Positions 36,541 through 44,940 are shown, counted from the stretch's first letter. The stretch is DNA of 64,000 bases from Nitrospirillum sp034653275 (GCF_034653275.1 NZ_JAYEES010000001.1:248001-312000); one strand, 5' to 3'. Notes: generated by a model not told the origin, from the letters alone. A program made the numbers and translations.

Positions 36541-37905
36541 ATGGCGCGCAAAAGCGATAAACCGGTCTTGAGGCCGTCGGTTTCAATGCCGGCGGGGCCT
36601 GCGGCTGACCGCTTGGTGTCGCCCGCAACGGCCGCGACCAGGGACGCCCTCATGCCCTATCGGCCGCAGGACGTGGCGGGGCCGGGCATCGTCATCGACA
36701 TGGACGGCGGCATGGACACCTCCGTCCCGGCGCTGGCGGAGGAGAACGCGCTGGGCCTGACGGCCAAGGTGGCGGCCGCGACGTTCGAACGGGATGGCTA
36801 CAAGCATCTGATCAAGGCGGCGGAGGCGGTCTATTCCTACCCCGCCAACGGCTCACGCCTGTCCCTGCCGGCGCAGAAGATGCTGAACTTCATGATCCAC
36901 CTGGCCGGCAGCCAGAACTTCGCCAACAAGCTCTATCGCCTGCCCAAGAAGGTTGTGCGCGGCAACCACAAGGGCAACGAGCGCATCTTCGACGCGGTGA
37001 AGGAGATTTACGAGTCCAGCCTGGTGGTCATCGGCCCCTTCCGCGGCCGCCGGTCCCGCGCCGAGCTGCGCATCCTCAGCAGTTATGTCCGGCCGGAGGA
37101 GGAGATCGAGAGCGACAGCGCCGACATCCACTTCCAGTTCACCGACGCCTTCCTGGAACTGCAGCGCGCCTCCAAATTGTGGGCCAGGCTGTCCGGCCCG
37201 GCCATGGTGAAGGTCACCAGCACCTACGCGCTGAAGCTCTATGAGATCGGCATGCAGCGCTACCAGATGGACTTTCCCTCCCTGGCGCTGGACATCGATA
37301 CCCTGCGCCGCCTGCTGAACGTGCCGGAGGGGGCGTACAAGGACTTCGGCATCCTGCGCACCCGCACCATCGACCGCGCCATCGCCGAGGTGAACCAGCT
37401 GGCGCCCTTCCGCGTGGAAATGCCGGAGGCCAAGATGGTGCGCCGGGGCCGCAAGGTGGAGGAGGTCACGCTGGACTTCTTCGCCAAGGACGAGGACGAG
37501 GTGGCCGACACCTTCCTGGAGCGGGAACGGCACAGCGTGGGCCGGCGGGCGCGGCGCATCGGCAAGGTGGAGAAGCTGGAGCCGGCGGTGGTCGAGGCCA
37601 CGCCCCTGCCCGACGCCGACGATGCCAACGCCCTGTGGGCCGCCGCCCGCCACGCGCTGTTGGCCAAGAACGTTCCTGCCCCCTTGCTGCGCGACCTGGA
37701 GGTGGAGCGCATCGAGGAGACGGCGCGGGGCGAACGCCGGCTGGTGCTGGTGGCGGGCCATCCGGCCACGGCGCAGACGGCACGCATGAACCATGAGCCC
37801 AGCATCCGCAGCGTCCTGGTTTCGCTGACCTCCGGGTCCATCACCGGGGTGGAGATCGTGGCACCCCCGCGCCGTAAGGATAAGGCGGCCGACCCCGCCC
37901 CGTGA
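36541..37905 (+). CDS. repA: Rep_3-type replication initiator protein
   Basis: A 454-residue plasmid/chromid initiator. Residues about 100-330 form the tandem winged-helix region of the RepB/RepE/pi group. LPAQKMLNFMIHLAGSQNF, TSTYALKLYEIGMQRYQMD and LDIDTLRRLLNVPEGAYKDFGILRTRTIDRAIAEVN correspond to the WH1/WH2 family motifs. It is longer than classic Rep_3 proteins (about 250-330), with an extra basic C-terminal third. It sits between the iteron array and the parA-parB genes, so it almost certainly binds those iterons. The last codons run through an iteron-like motif (37864-37879) encoding PPRRKDK. Confidence 0.88.
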   Translation: MARKSDKPVLRPSVSMPAGPAADRLVSPATAATRDALMPYRPQDVAGPGIVIDMDGGMDTSVPALAEENALGLTAKVAAATFERDGYKHLIKAAEAVYSYPANGSRLSLPAQKMLNFMIHLAGSQNFANKLYRLPKKVVRGNHKGNERIFDAVKEIYESSLVVIGPFRGRRSRAELRILSSYVRPEEEIESDSADIHFQFTDAFLELQRASKLWARLSGPAMVKVTSTYALKLYEIGMQRYQMDFPSLALDIDTLRRLLNVPEGAYKDFGILRTRTIDRAIAEVNQLAPFRVEMPEAKMVRRGRKVEEVTLDFFAKDEDEVADTFLERERHSVGRRARRIGKVEKLEPAVVEATPLPDADDANALWAAARHALLAKNVPAPLLRDLEVERIEETARGERRLVLVAGHPATAQTARMNHEPSIRSVLVSLTSGSITGVEIVAPPRRKDKAADPAP

Positions 37906-37912
37906 GGTAAGG
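37864..37912 (-). repeat. two iteron-like motifs at the repA 3' end
   Basis: Reverse copies CCCCCGCGCCGTAAGG (37864-37879) and GCCCCGTGAGGTAAGG (37897-37912) lie 33 bp apart, the first inside repA and the second straddling its stop. They could let the initiator contact DNA at both ends of its own gene. Confidence 0.55.
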
Positions 37913-37942
37913 ATGATGACCGGGGCCGTGGTTGCGACACCG

Positions 37943-37962
37943 TGGTTGCGACGTCGCAACCA
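37943..37962. other. parS: parS-like 20-bp perfect palindrome upstream of parA
   Basis: TGGTTGCGACGTCGCAACCA is a perfect 20-bp palindrome in the repA-parA gap. Its 14-bp core TTGCGACGTCGCAA recurs at the parB stop (39894-39907) and at 44941-44954. A partial direct copy of the left arm (GTGGTTGCGACACC) precedes it. Position and recurrence make it the best candidate for the ParB centromere, or alternatively the operator for the helix-turn-helix of ParA. Confidence 0.7.
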
Positions 37963-38066
37963 GGTTCGTGACGTTGACGTAACACAACGAGACATGTTGA
38001 CGCCGCCAATTTAGCGCCACTATGCTGACGCCCAACATCTTGGGGCTCAAAACGGAAGGGACGGCC

Positions 38067-39052
38067 ATGGATGGCGCCGCATTGCGGATCGCGCGGGAAG
38101 CGCGTGGTGAAACCCAGCAGACCTTCGCCGACTGGCTGAACGCCAGCCTGGCTCGCAAGTACGATAAGGGTCGCATCAGCCGCTGGGAAACCGGCGGGGA
38201 GAGATCCCTCAGGCGGTCATCGACCTGCTGACCCCCCGTCGCCGCGCCCGTCAGACGGCCACCATCATCGCCTTGTCCAACCAGAAGGGTGGCGTGGGCA
38301 AGACCAGCGCCTCGGTCAACATTTGCGCCGCCCTGGCGGCCTTGGGCCAGCGGGTGCTGTTGGTGGACGCCGACCCGCAGGCCAGCGCCACGGTACACCT
38401 GGGCATCAGCCAGGCCGACATGTCGGAGGCGGGCAAAACCACCTATCACGTCATGCTGAAGGACCAGGCGACGGGCCAGGCGGCCGTGCCGGTATGCGAG
38501 GGGCGCTTCCACCTGCTGCCCAGCACCATCCTCCTGTCGGCGGCGGAGACGGAGCTGATCGCCGAGCCCATGGGCACGCTGGTGCTGCGCGAACGGTTGG
38601 CCATGGTGCGCCGGGCCTATGACTATATCCTGATCGACTGCCCGCCCCACCTGGGCATGCTGACCCTGAACGCCCTGGCGGCGGCCGACGGCGTGTTGAT
38701 CCCTGTGCAGACGGAGATGCTGGCCCTCATGGGCGTGCCCCTGCTGCTGGACACCATCAGCAAGGTGCGTCGGCGCGGCAACCCGGACCTCAGCGTCATC
38801 GGCATCCTGCCCACCATGTTCACCGCCCGCCATACCCAGGACCGCGCCACCCTGGCCGACCTGGAGGCGCGGTTCGGCGGCGCCATCCGCATCTTCACCC
38901 CCGTGCCGCGCGCCACCATCTTCCCCCAGTCCGTGGCCGCCGGGCAGCCCACCATCGATGTGGCATCCGACCCCGCAACCGTGGCACCTTTCCGCGAGGT
39001 TGCCCAAGCCCTGCTTGAGGCGGATGGAGAGGACGTCGCCCATGTCGCGTAA
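38067..39052 (+). CDS. parA: ParA partition ATPase with N-terminal HTH; one frameshift as assembled
   Basis: Residues 1-60 form an XRE-type helix-turn-helix (LRIAREARGETQQTFADWL, KGRISRWET). The rest is a ParA Walker ATPase with the deviant P-loop NQKGGVGKTSASVNI, LLVDADPQAS and LIDCPPHLGM. The two parts are in different frames as assembled. The join is in a GGGG run near 38197, and one more G gives GGGEIPQAVIDLLTPRR and a continuous protein of about 328 residues. HTH-ParA proteins such as P1 ParA repress their own operon while moving replicons. The ATG at 38067 follows GGAAGG; an upstream ATG at 38022 lacks a ribosome site. Confidence 0.85.
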
Positions 39053-39893
39053 ACTGGCCCGCAGCAATCCCGCCCTGGCGGCGACGGCGGCCAGCCTGTT
39101 GCCCGCCACGGCCAAGCCGCTGAACAAGCTGTACGGCACGTCGGAGGATTTTCCGGAACTGGTGGAACTGGACCTGGACCAGGTGTTCCCTAACCCCGAC
39201 CAGCCGCGCCGCCATTTCGACGAGACGGCGCTGCGCGAGCTGGCCGACAGCATTGCCGCCCAGGGCCTGATCCAGCCCATCGTCGTGCGCAAGCGGGCGG
39301 AGGGTGGTTATCTTATCGCCGCGGGTGAGCGCCGCTGGCGCGCCCATCGCCTGTTGGGGAAGGCCACCATCTTCGCCATTGTGACCCAGGGCGGCGTCGA
39401 TGAGATCGCACTGATCGAAAACCTGCAGCGCCAGGACCTGGACACGCTGGAGGTGGCGTGGGGCTTGAGCCGCCTGGGGGAGACCCATCGCTACACCCAG
39501 GACCAGCTGGCCGGTGCCGTGGGACTCAGCAAGTCTGAAGTGTCGCGCCTGCTGGCCCTGGTGCGCCTGCCGGACAGCATCCTGGCTGAATATCCAGACT
39601 ATCGCGACCAGGTGAGCAAGAGCCACCTGTTCATCCTGGCGGACGCCGAGGATGACGCCGCCCGCCATCGCCTGTGGGGTTTGATCAAGGGGGGCGCCAC
39701 CATCAAGGCCTTGCGCGCGGCCAACAAGCCGGCCGAGGCGGCGTTGCCCAAGGCGGCCCCGGCCGCCGGCCGCCTGATCACGCGCATGGAGCGGGACTTG
39801 GCGCAGGTGTCGGCCGGCCCCAACGGCCTGGCGGCCAAGGACCGCGAGCGGCTGGAGAAGCTGCGCCAGCGGCTGGACGAAATCCTCCGCTAA
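39042..39893 (+). CDS. parB: ParB family centromere-binding protein
   Basis: A 283-residue ParB. The N-terminal CTPase region shows NPDQPRRHFDETALRELADSI, PIVVRKR and the GERRWRAHRL box, with ENLQRQDL. The central HTH is TQDQLAGAVGLSKSEVSRLLALVRL. The C-terminal helices (RLEKLRQRLDEILR) form a dimer region. Its start lies inside the end of parA (11-bp overlap) behind GGAGAGGACG, so the two are coupled. The stop codon lies at a parS-like palindrome. Its target is probably TTGCGACGTCGCAA. Confidence 0.93.
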   Translation: MSRKLARSNPALAATAASLLPATAKPLNKLYGTSEDFPELVELDLDQVFPNPDQPRRHFDETALRELADSIAAQGLIQPIVVRKRAEGGYLIAAGERRWRAHRLLGKATIFAIVTQGGVDEIALIENLQRQDLDTLEVAWGLSRLGETHRYTQDQLAGAVGLSKSEVSRLLALVRLPDSILAEYPDYRDQVSKSHLFILADAEDDAARHRLWGLIKGGATIKALRAANKPAEAALPKAAPAAGRLITRMERDLAQVSAGPNGLAAKDRERLEKLRQRLDEILR

Positions 39894-41272
39894 TTGCGAC
39901 GTCGCAATCGGCGCTTCAGGAGCACACGGATTTGACGATGCAGGGTGAGGGGGGCTGGCGGTAGGTCGCGGGCCTGCCGCAACGTGCCCCCAAGCGGTAA
40001 GGATGGGGCCAGCCGAGCCTTGGGCACGCCGATGCGCTGTGACAAGTAGATGCCGGAGTGGCCGCTGAAGGCATAGGCGACGAAGCAGGCGACGGCGATG
40101 TAAGGGGTGTGCGCGGCGCCGAACAGCTCTATCCCCATCAGGGTGCAGGCCAGGGGCGTGTTGGCCGCCGCGGCGAACAGCCCCACGAAGCCCAGGCCGG
40201 CCAGCAGGTCCGTCGGGGCATCCATCACGCCGGCCAGGGCATGGCCCAGGGCGGCGCCGATGAAGAACAGCGGCGTGACCTCGCCACCCTTGAAGCCCGT
40301 GGCCAGCGTGGTGATGGTGAACAGCGCCTTCCACAGCCAGCTGAAGGGGTGGTAGGGCGCGGCCTGGAACAGGCCGGGCAGGGTGATCGCCCCCGGATCG
40401 GCCGACCAGACGCCCAAACCCAAATAATCACGGGTGCCCAGGATGTGGACGAAGGCGATCAGCAGCACGCCACCCAGCACGGGGCGCAGCAAGGGCCGGG
40501 GACAGAGGCGGCGCACCAGCGCCGCCGCGCTGTGCGAGGTCTCGGAAAAGACAAGGCCGCCCAGGCCGAAGATCACCGCCGCCAAGGTCACCTTGGCCAG
40601 CAGTCCGCCTTGCAGGTGAAAACCGCCGTCGCCGGCGGCGATGGCGTAGGCGGTATGCTCGATGCCCCAGGCGTGGCAGGTCCAGTCGCCGACCAAGGCC
40701 GCGATCAGGCAAGGCAGCAGCGCCTCATAGCGCACCTGGCCCAGGCTCAGCACCTCCAGCGCGAAGACGGCACCGGCGATGGGCGTGCCGAACACCGCGC
40801 CGAATCCGGCGGCCACGCCGGCCATCAGCACCAGGCGGGTATCGCCGGAGGAGAGTTTCACCAGGCGGGTGAAGCCGCTTGCCAAGCTGCCGCCCAGTTG
40901 CACCGCCGTGCCTTCGCGGCCCGCCGAGCCGCCGAAGAGATGGGTGACGACGGTGGCGGCCAGGATCAGCGGCGCCATGCGCAGGGGCACACCGGCGCCG
41001 GGCTCATGGATCTGGTCCACGATCAGATTGTTGCCGCCGTCGGCCCGCCCACCGAAACGGCCATAGACCCAGACGATGGCGACGCCGGCCAGGGGCAGGG
41101 CGTATAGCAGGGCGGGGTGGTCGAAGCGGGCCTGGGTGGCCCAATCCAGGCTCCACAGGAACAGCGCGCAGGCGCTGCCGATCAGGGCGGCGACCGGGGC
41201 TGTCAGGCATAGCCATTTCAACAGGGCGCGCGTCTGCGCGGCCCACGAGGCCAACAGGCGACGGGGGATCAT
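39890..41272 (-). CDS. CLC-F type fluoride/proton antiporter
   Basis: A 460-residue chloride-channel-family membrane protein. The key motif is GREGT (in SAGREGTAVQLGGSLASGF) instead of GREGP, and it has DGGNNLIVDQIHEP in place of the GSGIP chloride site. Both are hallmarks of the CLC-F fluoride exporters. GTPIAGAVFALEVL is the conserved internal helix. A fluoride riboswitch lies directly upstream on the same strand, which confirms the assignment independently. The 3' end overlaps parB convergently by 4 bp and crosses a parS-like palindrome; an iteron-like motif (39987-40002) also lies inside the coding end. It exports toxic fluoride from the cytoplasm. Confidence 0.92.
   Translation of the reverse strand: MIPRRLLASWAAQTRALLKWLCLTAPVAALIGSACALFLWSLDWATQARFDHPALLYALPLAGVAIVWVYGRFGGRADGGNNLIVDQIHEPGAGVPLRMAPLILAATVVTHLFGGSAGREGTAVQLGGSLASGFTRLVKLSSGDTRLVLMAGVAAGFGAVFGTPIAGAVFALEVLSLGQVRYEALLPCLIAALVGDWTCHAWGIEHTAYAIAAGDGGFHLQGGLLAKVTLAAVIFGLGGLVFSETSHSAAALVRRLCPRPLLRPVLGGVLLIAFVHILGTRDYLGLGVWSADPGAITLPGLFQAAPYHPFSWLWKALFTITTLATGFKGGEVTPLFFIGAALGHALAGVMDAPTDLLAGLGFVGLFAAAANTPLACTLMGIELFGAAHTPYIAVACFVAYAFSGHSGIYLSQRIGVPKARLAPSLPLGGTLRQARDLPPAPLTLHRQIRVLLKRRLRRRN
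39893..39908. other. parS: parS-like palindrome at the parB / CLC-F convergent junction
   Basis: ATTGCGACGTCGCAAT is a perfect 16-bp palindrome that begins at the last base of the parB stop. The convergent CLC-F gene reads through it for its last six codons, so this site lies at the shared 3' end of two genes. Confidence 0.65.
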
Positions 41273-41349
41273 GAGCGGAACCCGGAATTGATGAAGTAAG
41301 GATAGGGCACGGACACTGCGGACAGACTCCAACCGTCAGGTGGCGAAAC

Positions 41350-41430
41350 ACCGAGGGTAGGAATCATCAGCCACAGAACGGGGCGGTTCGGCCGCGGAAC
41401 GGCCAGGCAGAAATCCATTGCCGGAAGCAG
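41350..41430 (-). promoter_or_regulatory. fluoride riboswitch (crcB motif)
   Basis: On the minus strand, reading toward the CLC-F gene, GGCAATGGATTTCTGCC (41422-41406) matches the 5' GGNNATGGNNTTCNNCC element. GAACCGC follows, then GCTGATGATTCCTACC (41371-41356), the near-invariant 3' element of the fluoride riboswitch. The order and spacing match known members. It lies about 85 bases upstream of the CLC-F start, so fluoride should turn that gene on. Confidence 0.9.
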
Positions 41431-41592
41431 CTATTACGGATGCCGGTGTCGCCTGTCAACGGCCCACCGCGCCGCACCTGAGTCGCGAAGGGTATCGAAT
41501 TGGGTGCAAAGACCCGAGTCGCTACATACAGGCAGGCGGAAAGAAAGCTAAAGAGTTTTTAACTTGCGTGATGCGCCGAGTCGCGCGCGCCG

Positions 41593-42132
41593 CTACAGGG
41601 TGCGGATTTTGTTCAACAGGGCCAGGAGCTGGGTCTGCTCCTCCGCCGTCAGGACGGCGGACACCTTGGCCTCTTGTTCTTCCACCAGCCCCTCGGCTTG
41701 GACCAGCAGTTCCTGCCCCGCCTCAGACAGGCTCAGCATCTGCACCCGGCGGTCCTGGCGGCCGCGCACGCGCTTCAACAGGCCCCGATTGGCCAAGCGA
41801 TCGACCAGGTGGGCCATGTTGGGCGGGGCGATTTCCAGCACCTCGCCCGCCTGGCGCTGGTTCACGCCCTTGTTCACGCTCACCAGGCTCAGCAGCGAGA
41901 ATTCCGCCAAGGTCAGCTGGCAAGGGGCGAGATGCTCCAGCACCAGACGCCGGACCAGGGTTTCCGCCCGCGACAGGTTGAAGCCCACGAACCGCTCCAG
42001 CTTTGAACAGTCCAGCGCCGTTTCCGCCTTGGCCGTGGCGGACAGGGACTCGTCGGGGCCTTCCTCGGCTGTCAGCACATCGGTGGCGGGCGTGGTGTTC
42101 TTCAGGGCCGGCATGGGAGCGGTCTCAAACAA
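41593..42132 (-). CDS. MarR family transcriptional regulator
   Basis: A 179-residue MarR-type winged-helix regulator. FVGFNLSRAETLVRRLVLEHL is the first dimer helix, LTLAEFSLLSLVSVNKGVNQRQAGEVLEIAPPNMAHLVDRLANRG the HTH, and LLKRVRGRQDRRVQMLSLSEAG the wing. The protein is longer than average because of a 40-residue N-terminal extension. It is encoded just before aldehyde dehydrogenase and hydroxycinnamoyl-CoA hydratase/lyase genes. MarR proteins of this group (such as CouR or FerR) respond to hydroxycinnamoyl-CoA thioesters, so it is the likely local repressor. Confidence 0.87.
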   Translation of the reverse strand: MFETAPMPALKNTTPATDVLTAEEGPDESLSATAKAETALDCSKLERFVGFNLSRAETLVRRLVLEHLAPCQLTLAEFSLLSLVSVNKGVNQRQAGEVLEIAPPNMAHLVDRLANRGLLKRVRGRQDRRVQMLSLSEAGQELLVQAEGLVEEQEAKVSAVLTAEEQTQLLALLNKIRTL

Positions 42133-42204
42133 AAGCGGTGCGGGCGTGAAAGGGTAGGGCGGGTGATCGGTTCAGGCCCTTATATCAGCCGGGGCGGCGG
42201 GGCC

Positions 42205-42249
42205 AATAGCGTTGGTGCCCATGGCGTTGGTGCAAATGGCGTTGATGGA
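42205..42249. repeat. three tandem 15-bp repeats upstream of marR
   Basis: AATAGCGTTGGTGCC, CATGGCGTTGGTGCA and AATGGCGTTGATGGA follow head to tail in the 252-bp gap between the aldehyde dehydrogenase end and marR. The conserved core is GCGTTGRTG. They may be a regulator-binding array or a neutral microduplication. Confidence 0.4.
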
Positions 42250-42349
42250 AGTATCCCGGTAATTGTCCTGGTCGTCCAGGGGAACCACCGCTCGCCCAAC
42301 GTTCCCCGGCATGGCGCCGGTGGGTTTCGGCAGGGAAGGTGCCGGCCAT

Positions 42350-42365
42350 CCCCCAGGCGGTAAGG
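42350..42365 (-). repeat. iteron-like motif downstream of the aldehyde dehydrogenase gene
   Basis: CCCCCAGGCGGTAAGG matches the origin iteron consensus in reverse orientation, 19 bp beyond the aldehyde dehydrogenase stop and 6 kb from repA. Confidence 0.55.
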
Positions 42366-42384
42366 ATGGCCGGCTTCACGACAC

Positions 42385-43842
42385 TCAAATCGGGTAATGC
42401 CGAGGGCCGGTCTGGATGGTGACCCAGCGCAGCTCCGTGAACTCGGCCACGCCCCATTTGCCGCCGAAGCGGCCGTAGCCGCTGCTTTTCACGCCGCCGA
42501 AGGGCATCTGCGCCTCGTCATGCACGGTGGGGCCGTTGATATGGCAGATGCCGGACTCGATGCGCTGCGCCACGGTCAGGGCGCGGGCGACGTCACGGCT
42601 GAACACGGCGGCCGACAGGCCATACTCGCTGTCGTTGGCCACGCGGATGGCCTCTTCATCGCCCTCGACGCGCATGACCGCGACCACGGGCCCGAAGGAT
42701 TCCTCGGCATAGAGCTTCATCTCATGCGTCACGCCGTCCACCACCGTGGCCTGCATGATGGCGCCGTCGACCGTGCCGCCGGCGGCGATACGGGCGCCCT
42801 TGGCCACGGCATCGTCCAGCAGCGCCTTGATGCGCTGCCCGGCCTGGGCGTTCACCAGGGCGCCCAGGATGGAACCCGGGGTAGCCGGGTCGCCAGCGGT
42901 CAGGGTGCGGGCCTTGGCCGCCAGCTTATCCACGAAGGCGTCGGCGACGCGGGCGTCCACCACCAGCCGCTCCGTTGACATGCAGATCTGACCCTGATTG
43001 AAGAAGCCGCCGAAGGCGGCGGCCTGCACCGCCGCGTCCAGGTCGGCGTCGTGCAGCACCAGCAGCGGCGCCTTGCCGCCCAGCTCCAGCAGGGCGGGCT
43101 TCAGGTGCTTGGCCGCCAACTGGGCGACGATGCGGCCCACGCCGGTGGAGCCGGTGAAATTCACCCGCCGCACGGCCGGGTTGCCGATCAGCCGCTCCAC
43201 GATGGCCGGGGCGTCGGCGGGCGCGTTGGTGACGACGTTCACGACACCGTCGCCCAGGCCGGCCTCGGTCAGGATCTGGCCGATCAGGCGATGGGTGGCC
43301 GGGCACTGCTCACTGGCCTTCAGCACCACGGTGTTGCCGCAGGCCAGCGGCGTGGCGATGGCCCGCGTTCCCAGGATGACGGGGGCGTTCCAGGGGGCGA
43401 TGCCCAGCACCACGCCGCTGGGCTGGCGCAGGGCCATGGCCAGGCTGCCCGGCACGTTGCTGGGGATGACCTCGCCATTGATCTGGGTGGTCATGGCCGC
43501 CGCCTCACGCAGCATGTTGGCGGCCAGCATGGCGTTGAAGCCGTACCAGTTGGGCATCCCGCCGATTTCCGCGGCGCCGATGGCGATGAAATCCGCCGTG
43601 CGGGCGTCCATCAGGTCGGCCGCCTTCAGCAGGCGCTGTCGCCGCTCCCCGGGGCTGAGCGCCGCCCAGGCGGGGAAGGCGGCCTGGGCCGCGGCCACGG
43701 CGGCATCGGCGTCGGCGGGGGTGGCCGCGGCCGCGGTGGTCACGACCTTGCCGCTGACGGGGTTGGCACGGGTGAAGGTGGCGCCGCCGGTGGCGGGCAC
43801 GTCGCGGCCGCCGATCAGCAGGCCGATGGTGGTGGTCGTCAT
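42385..43842 (-). CDS. vdh: aldehyde dehydrogenase, vanillin/benzaldehyde dehydrogenase type
   Basis: A 485-residue NAD(P)-dependent aldehyde dehydrogenase of normal length. GIAPWNAPVILGTRAIATPLACGNTVVLK is the cofactor fold, FTGSTGVGR the nucleotide loop, LELGGKAPLLV holds the general-base Glu, and NQGQICMSTERLVV the catalytic Cys. NGEVIPSNVPGSLAMALRQPSGVV is the pattern of vanillin and salicylaldehyde dehydrogenases. It is downstream of, and on the same strand as, a hydroxycinnamoyl-CoA hydratase/lyase that would supply vanillin or 4-hydroxybenzaldehyde. The product would be vanillate or 4-hydroxybenzoate. The symbol is assigned by context. Confidence 0.82.
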   Translation of the reverse strand: MTTTTIGLLIGGRDVPATGGATFTRANPVSGKVVTTAAAATPADADAAVAAAQAAFPAWAALSPGERRQRLLKAADLMDARTADFIAIGAAEIGGMPNWYGFNAMLAANMLREAAAMTTQINGEVIPSNVPGSLAMALRQPSGVVLGIAPWNAPVILGTRAIATPLACGNTVVLKASEQCPATHRLIGQILTEAGLGDGVVNVVTNAPADAPAIVERLIGNPAVRRVNFTGSTGVGRIVAQLAAKHLKPALLELGGKAPLLVLHDADLDAAVQAAAFGGFFNQGQICMSTERLVVDARVADAFVDKLAAKARTLTAGDPATPGSILGALVNAQAGQRIKALLDDAVAKGARIAAGGTVDGAIMQATVVDGVTHEMKLYAEESFGPVVAVMRVEGDEEAIRVANDSEYGLSAAVFSRDVARALTVAQRIESGICHINGPTVHDEAQMPFGGVKSSGYGRFGGKWGVAEFTELRWVTIQTGPRHYPI

Positions 43843-43890
43843 CGGTCCCCTCCCAGGGAATTATCGTTGGGGTTTATCGGTGTCACCGGT

Positions 43891-43965
43891 CGCCGCCAGT
43901 CCCCCGGGACGTAAGGATAGCTTCCCGGGGGACTGGCGGCGGCGCTTATCCTTACCGCCTGGGGG
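43891..43965. repeat. 19-bp perfect stem-loop carrying iteron-like motifs between vdh and ech
   Basis: CGCCGCCAGTCCCCCGGGA (43891-43909) and its exact complement (43923-43941) enclose a 13-base loop that contains GTAAGGATAG. The iteron-like 16-mer CCCCCGGGACGTAAGG (43901-43916) spans stem and loop. A forward copy CCTTACCGCCTGGGGG (43950-43965) follows, 18 bp from the ech stop. The hairpin could attenuate ech-to-vdh transcription or form a REP-like element. Confidence 0.65.
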
Positions 43966-43982
43966 CGTGCAGGCCCCGCCTC

Positions 43983-44825
43983 TCAAGCGCCGCGCTTGTA
44001 GGTCTGCAGGCCGGGCTTGATGCTTTTGTCGTCCAGGAACTGCTTCAGGCCCTGTTCCCGGCCCTTTTCCGGGTCGCGCAGCTGGGCCTGATCCAGCTTG
44101 GCATACAGGTAGTCTTCATTCTGCTCCCACGTCAGCTCGCGGCAGCGCTTGAAGCCGTGCTTGGCGGCGCGCAGCACCACCGGGTTCTTGGCCAGCAGGA
44201 CCTGGGCCAGCTTGGTAACCTCATCGCGCAACTGGTCGCGTGGCACGCTCTTGTTCACCAGGCCCATCCGGGCCGCCTCCTGGCCGGTGAACGTTTCGCC
44301 CGTCATGATCAGGTGCAGGGCGGCGCGGTGGCCGATGGTGTCGGCCAGGGCCTTGCTGACCAGGTTGCCCGGCGGGATGCCCCAGTTGATCTCCGACAGG
44401 CCGAACACCGCCTCGTCGGCGCAGATGGCCAGGTCGCACGCCACCAGGGGGGAGAAGGCGCCGCCGAAGCACCAGCCGTTGACCATGGCGATGGTCGGCT
44501 TGGAATACATGCGCAGCAGCCGCCATTGCCAGGTCGAGGCGTCGCGGCGCACCTTTTCCTGCAGGATTTCCGGGCCGGCGTCGATCTCGCGGAAATATTC
44601 CTTCAGATCCATGCCCGCCGTCCAGGCGTCGCCGGCGCCGGTCAGCACCACCACCTGCGCGTCGGCGTCCAGTTCCAGCGTTTCCAGCACGTCGACCATG
44701 TCCCGGTTCAGGGTCGGGCTCATGGCGTTGCGCTTGTCCGGCCGGTTGAGGGTGACCCAGGCGATACCGTCCACGACATCGACCAGGACGGTCTTCCAGC
44801 GATCCGCATATTTGGACTGGGACAT
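43983..44825 (-). CDS. ech: p-hydroxycinnamoyl-CoA / feruloyl-CoA hydratase-lyase
   Basis: A 280-residue crotonase-fold enzyme. WVTLNRPDKRNAMSPTLNRDMV and GAGDAWTAGMDLKEYFREIDAGPEILQEKVRR are specific to the HCHL/Fca branch, as are YSKPTIAMVNGWCFGGAFSPLVACDLAIC (oxyanion loop) and GLSEINWGIPPGN (catalytic Glu). The enzyme hydrates feruloyl- or coumaroyl-CoA and splits off acetyl-CoA to give vanillin or 4-hydroxybenzaldehyde. The ATG at 44825 is preferred over a 43-residue extension that runs through the promoter. No feruloyl-CoA synthetase gene is in the window. Confidence 0.9.
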   Translation of the reverse strand: MSQSKYADRWKTVLVDVVDGIAWVTLNRPDKRNAMSPTLNRDMVDVLETLELDADAQVVVLTGAGDAWTAGMDLKEYFREIDAGPEILQEKVRRDASTWQWRLLRMYSKPTIAMVNGWCFGGAFSPLVACDLAICADEAVFGLSEINWGIPPGNLVSKALADTIGHRAALHLIMTGETFTGQEAARMGLVNKSVPRDQLRDEVTKLAQVLLAKNPVVLRAAKHGFKRCRELTWEQNEDYLYAKLDQAQLRDPEKGREQGLKQFLDDKSIKPGLQTYKRGA

Positions 44826-44869
44826 GGGCCTCGGGGCCTCCTCAACTGCATTTCCTTCAAGGGCCGGTT

Positions 44870-44915
44870 CACGGCCGGTGATTAACTTATATAGAATAAC
44901 TATTATGGGTGCAAT
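44870..44915 (-). promoter_or_regulatory. ech promoter / candidate MarR operator
   Basis: An AT-rich island just upstream of ech contains ATAGAATAACTAT (44891-44903), a short dyad overlapping a TATAGA-like -10 element. MarR repressors of hydroxycinnamate genes bind comparable AT-rich dyads. Assignment is by position only. Confidence 0.45.
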
Positions 44916-44940
44916 AGATCGCACGGGGCGGGTACCCGCA

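Noticed and set aside
38895..40334. 479-residue minus-strand frame across parB
   Set aside because: Antisense to parB and overlapping CLC-F; its ILTAWG element is the translation of an iteron-like motif.
41297..41306. GTAAGGATAG as another iteron copy
   Set aside because: The core is present but the required C/G run at the right distance is absent.
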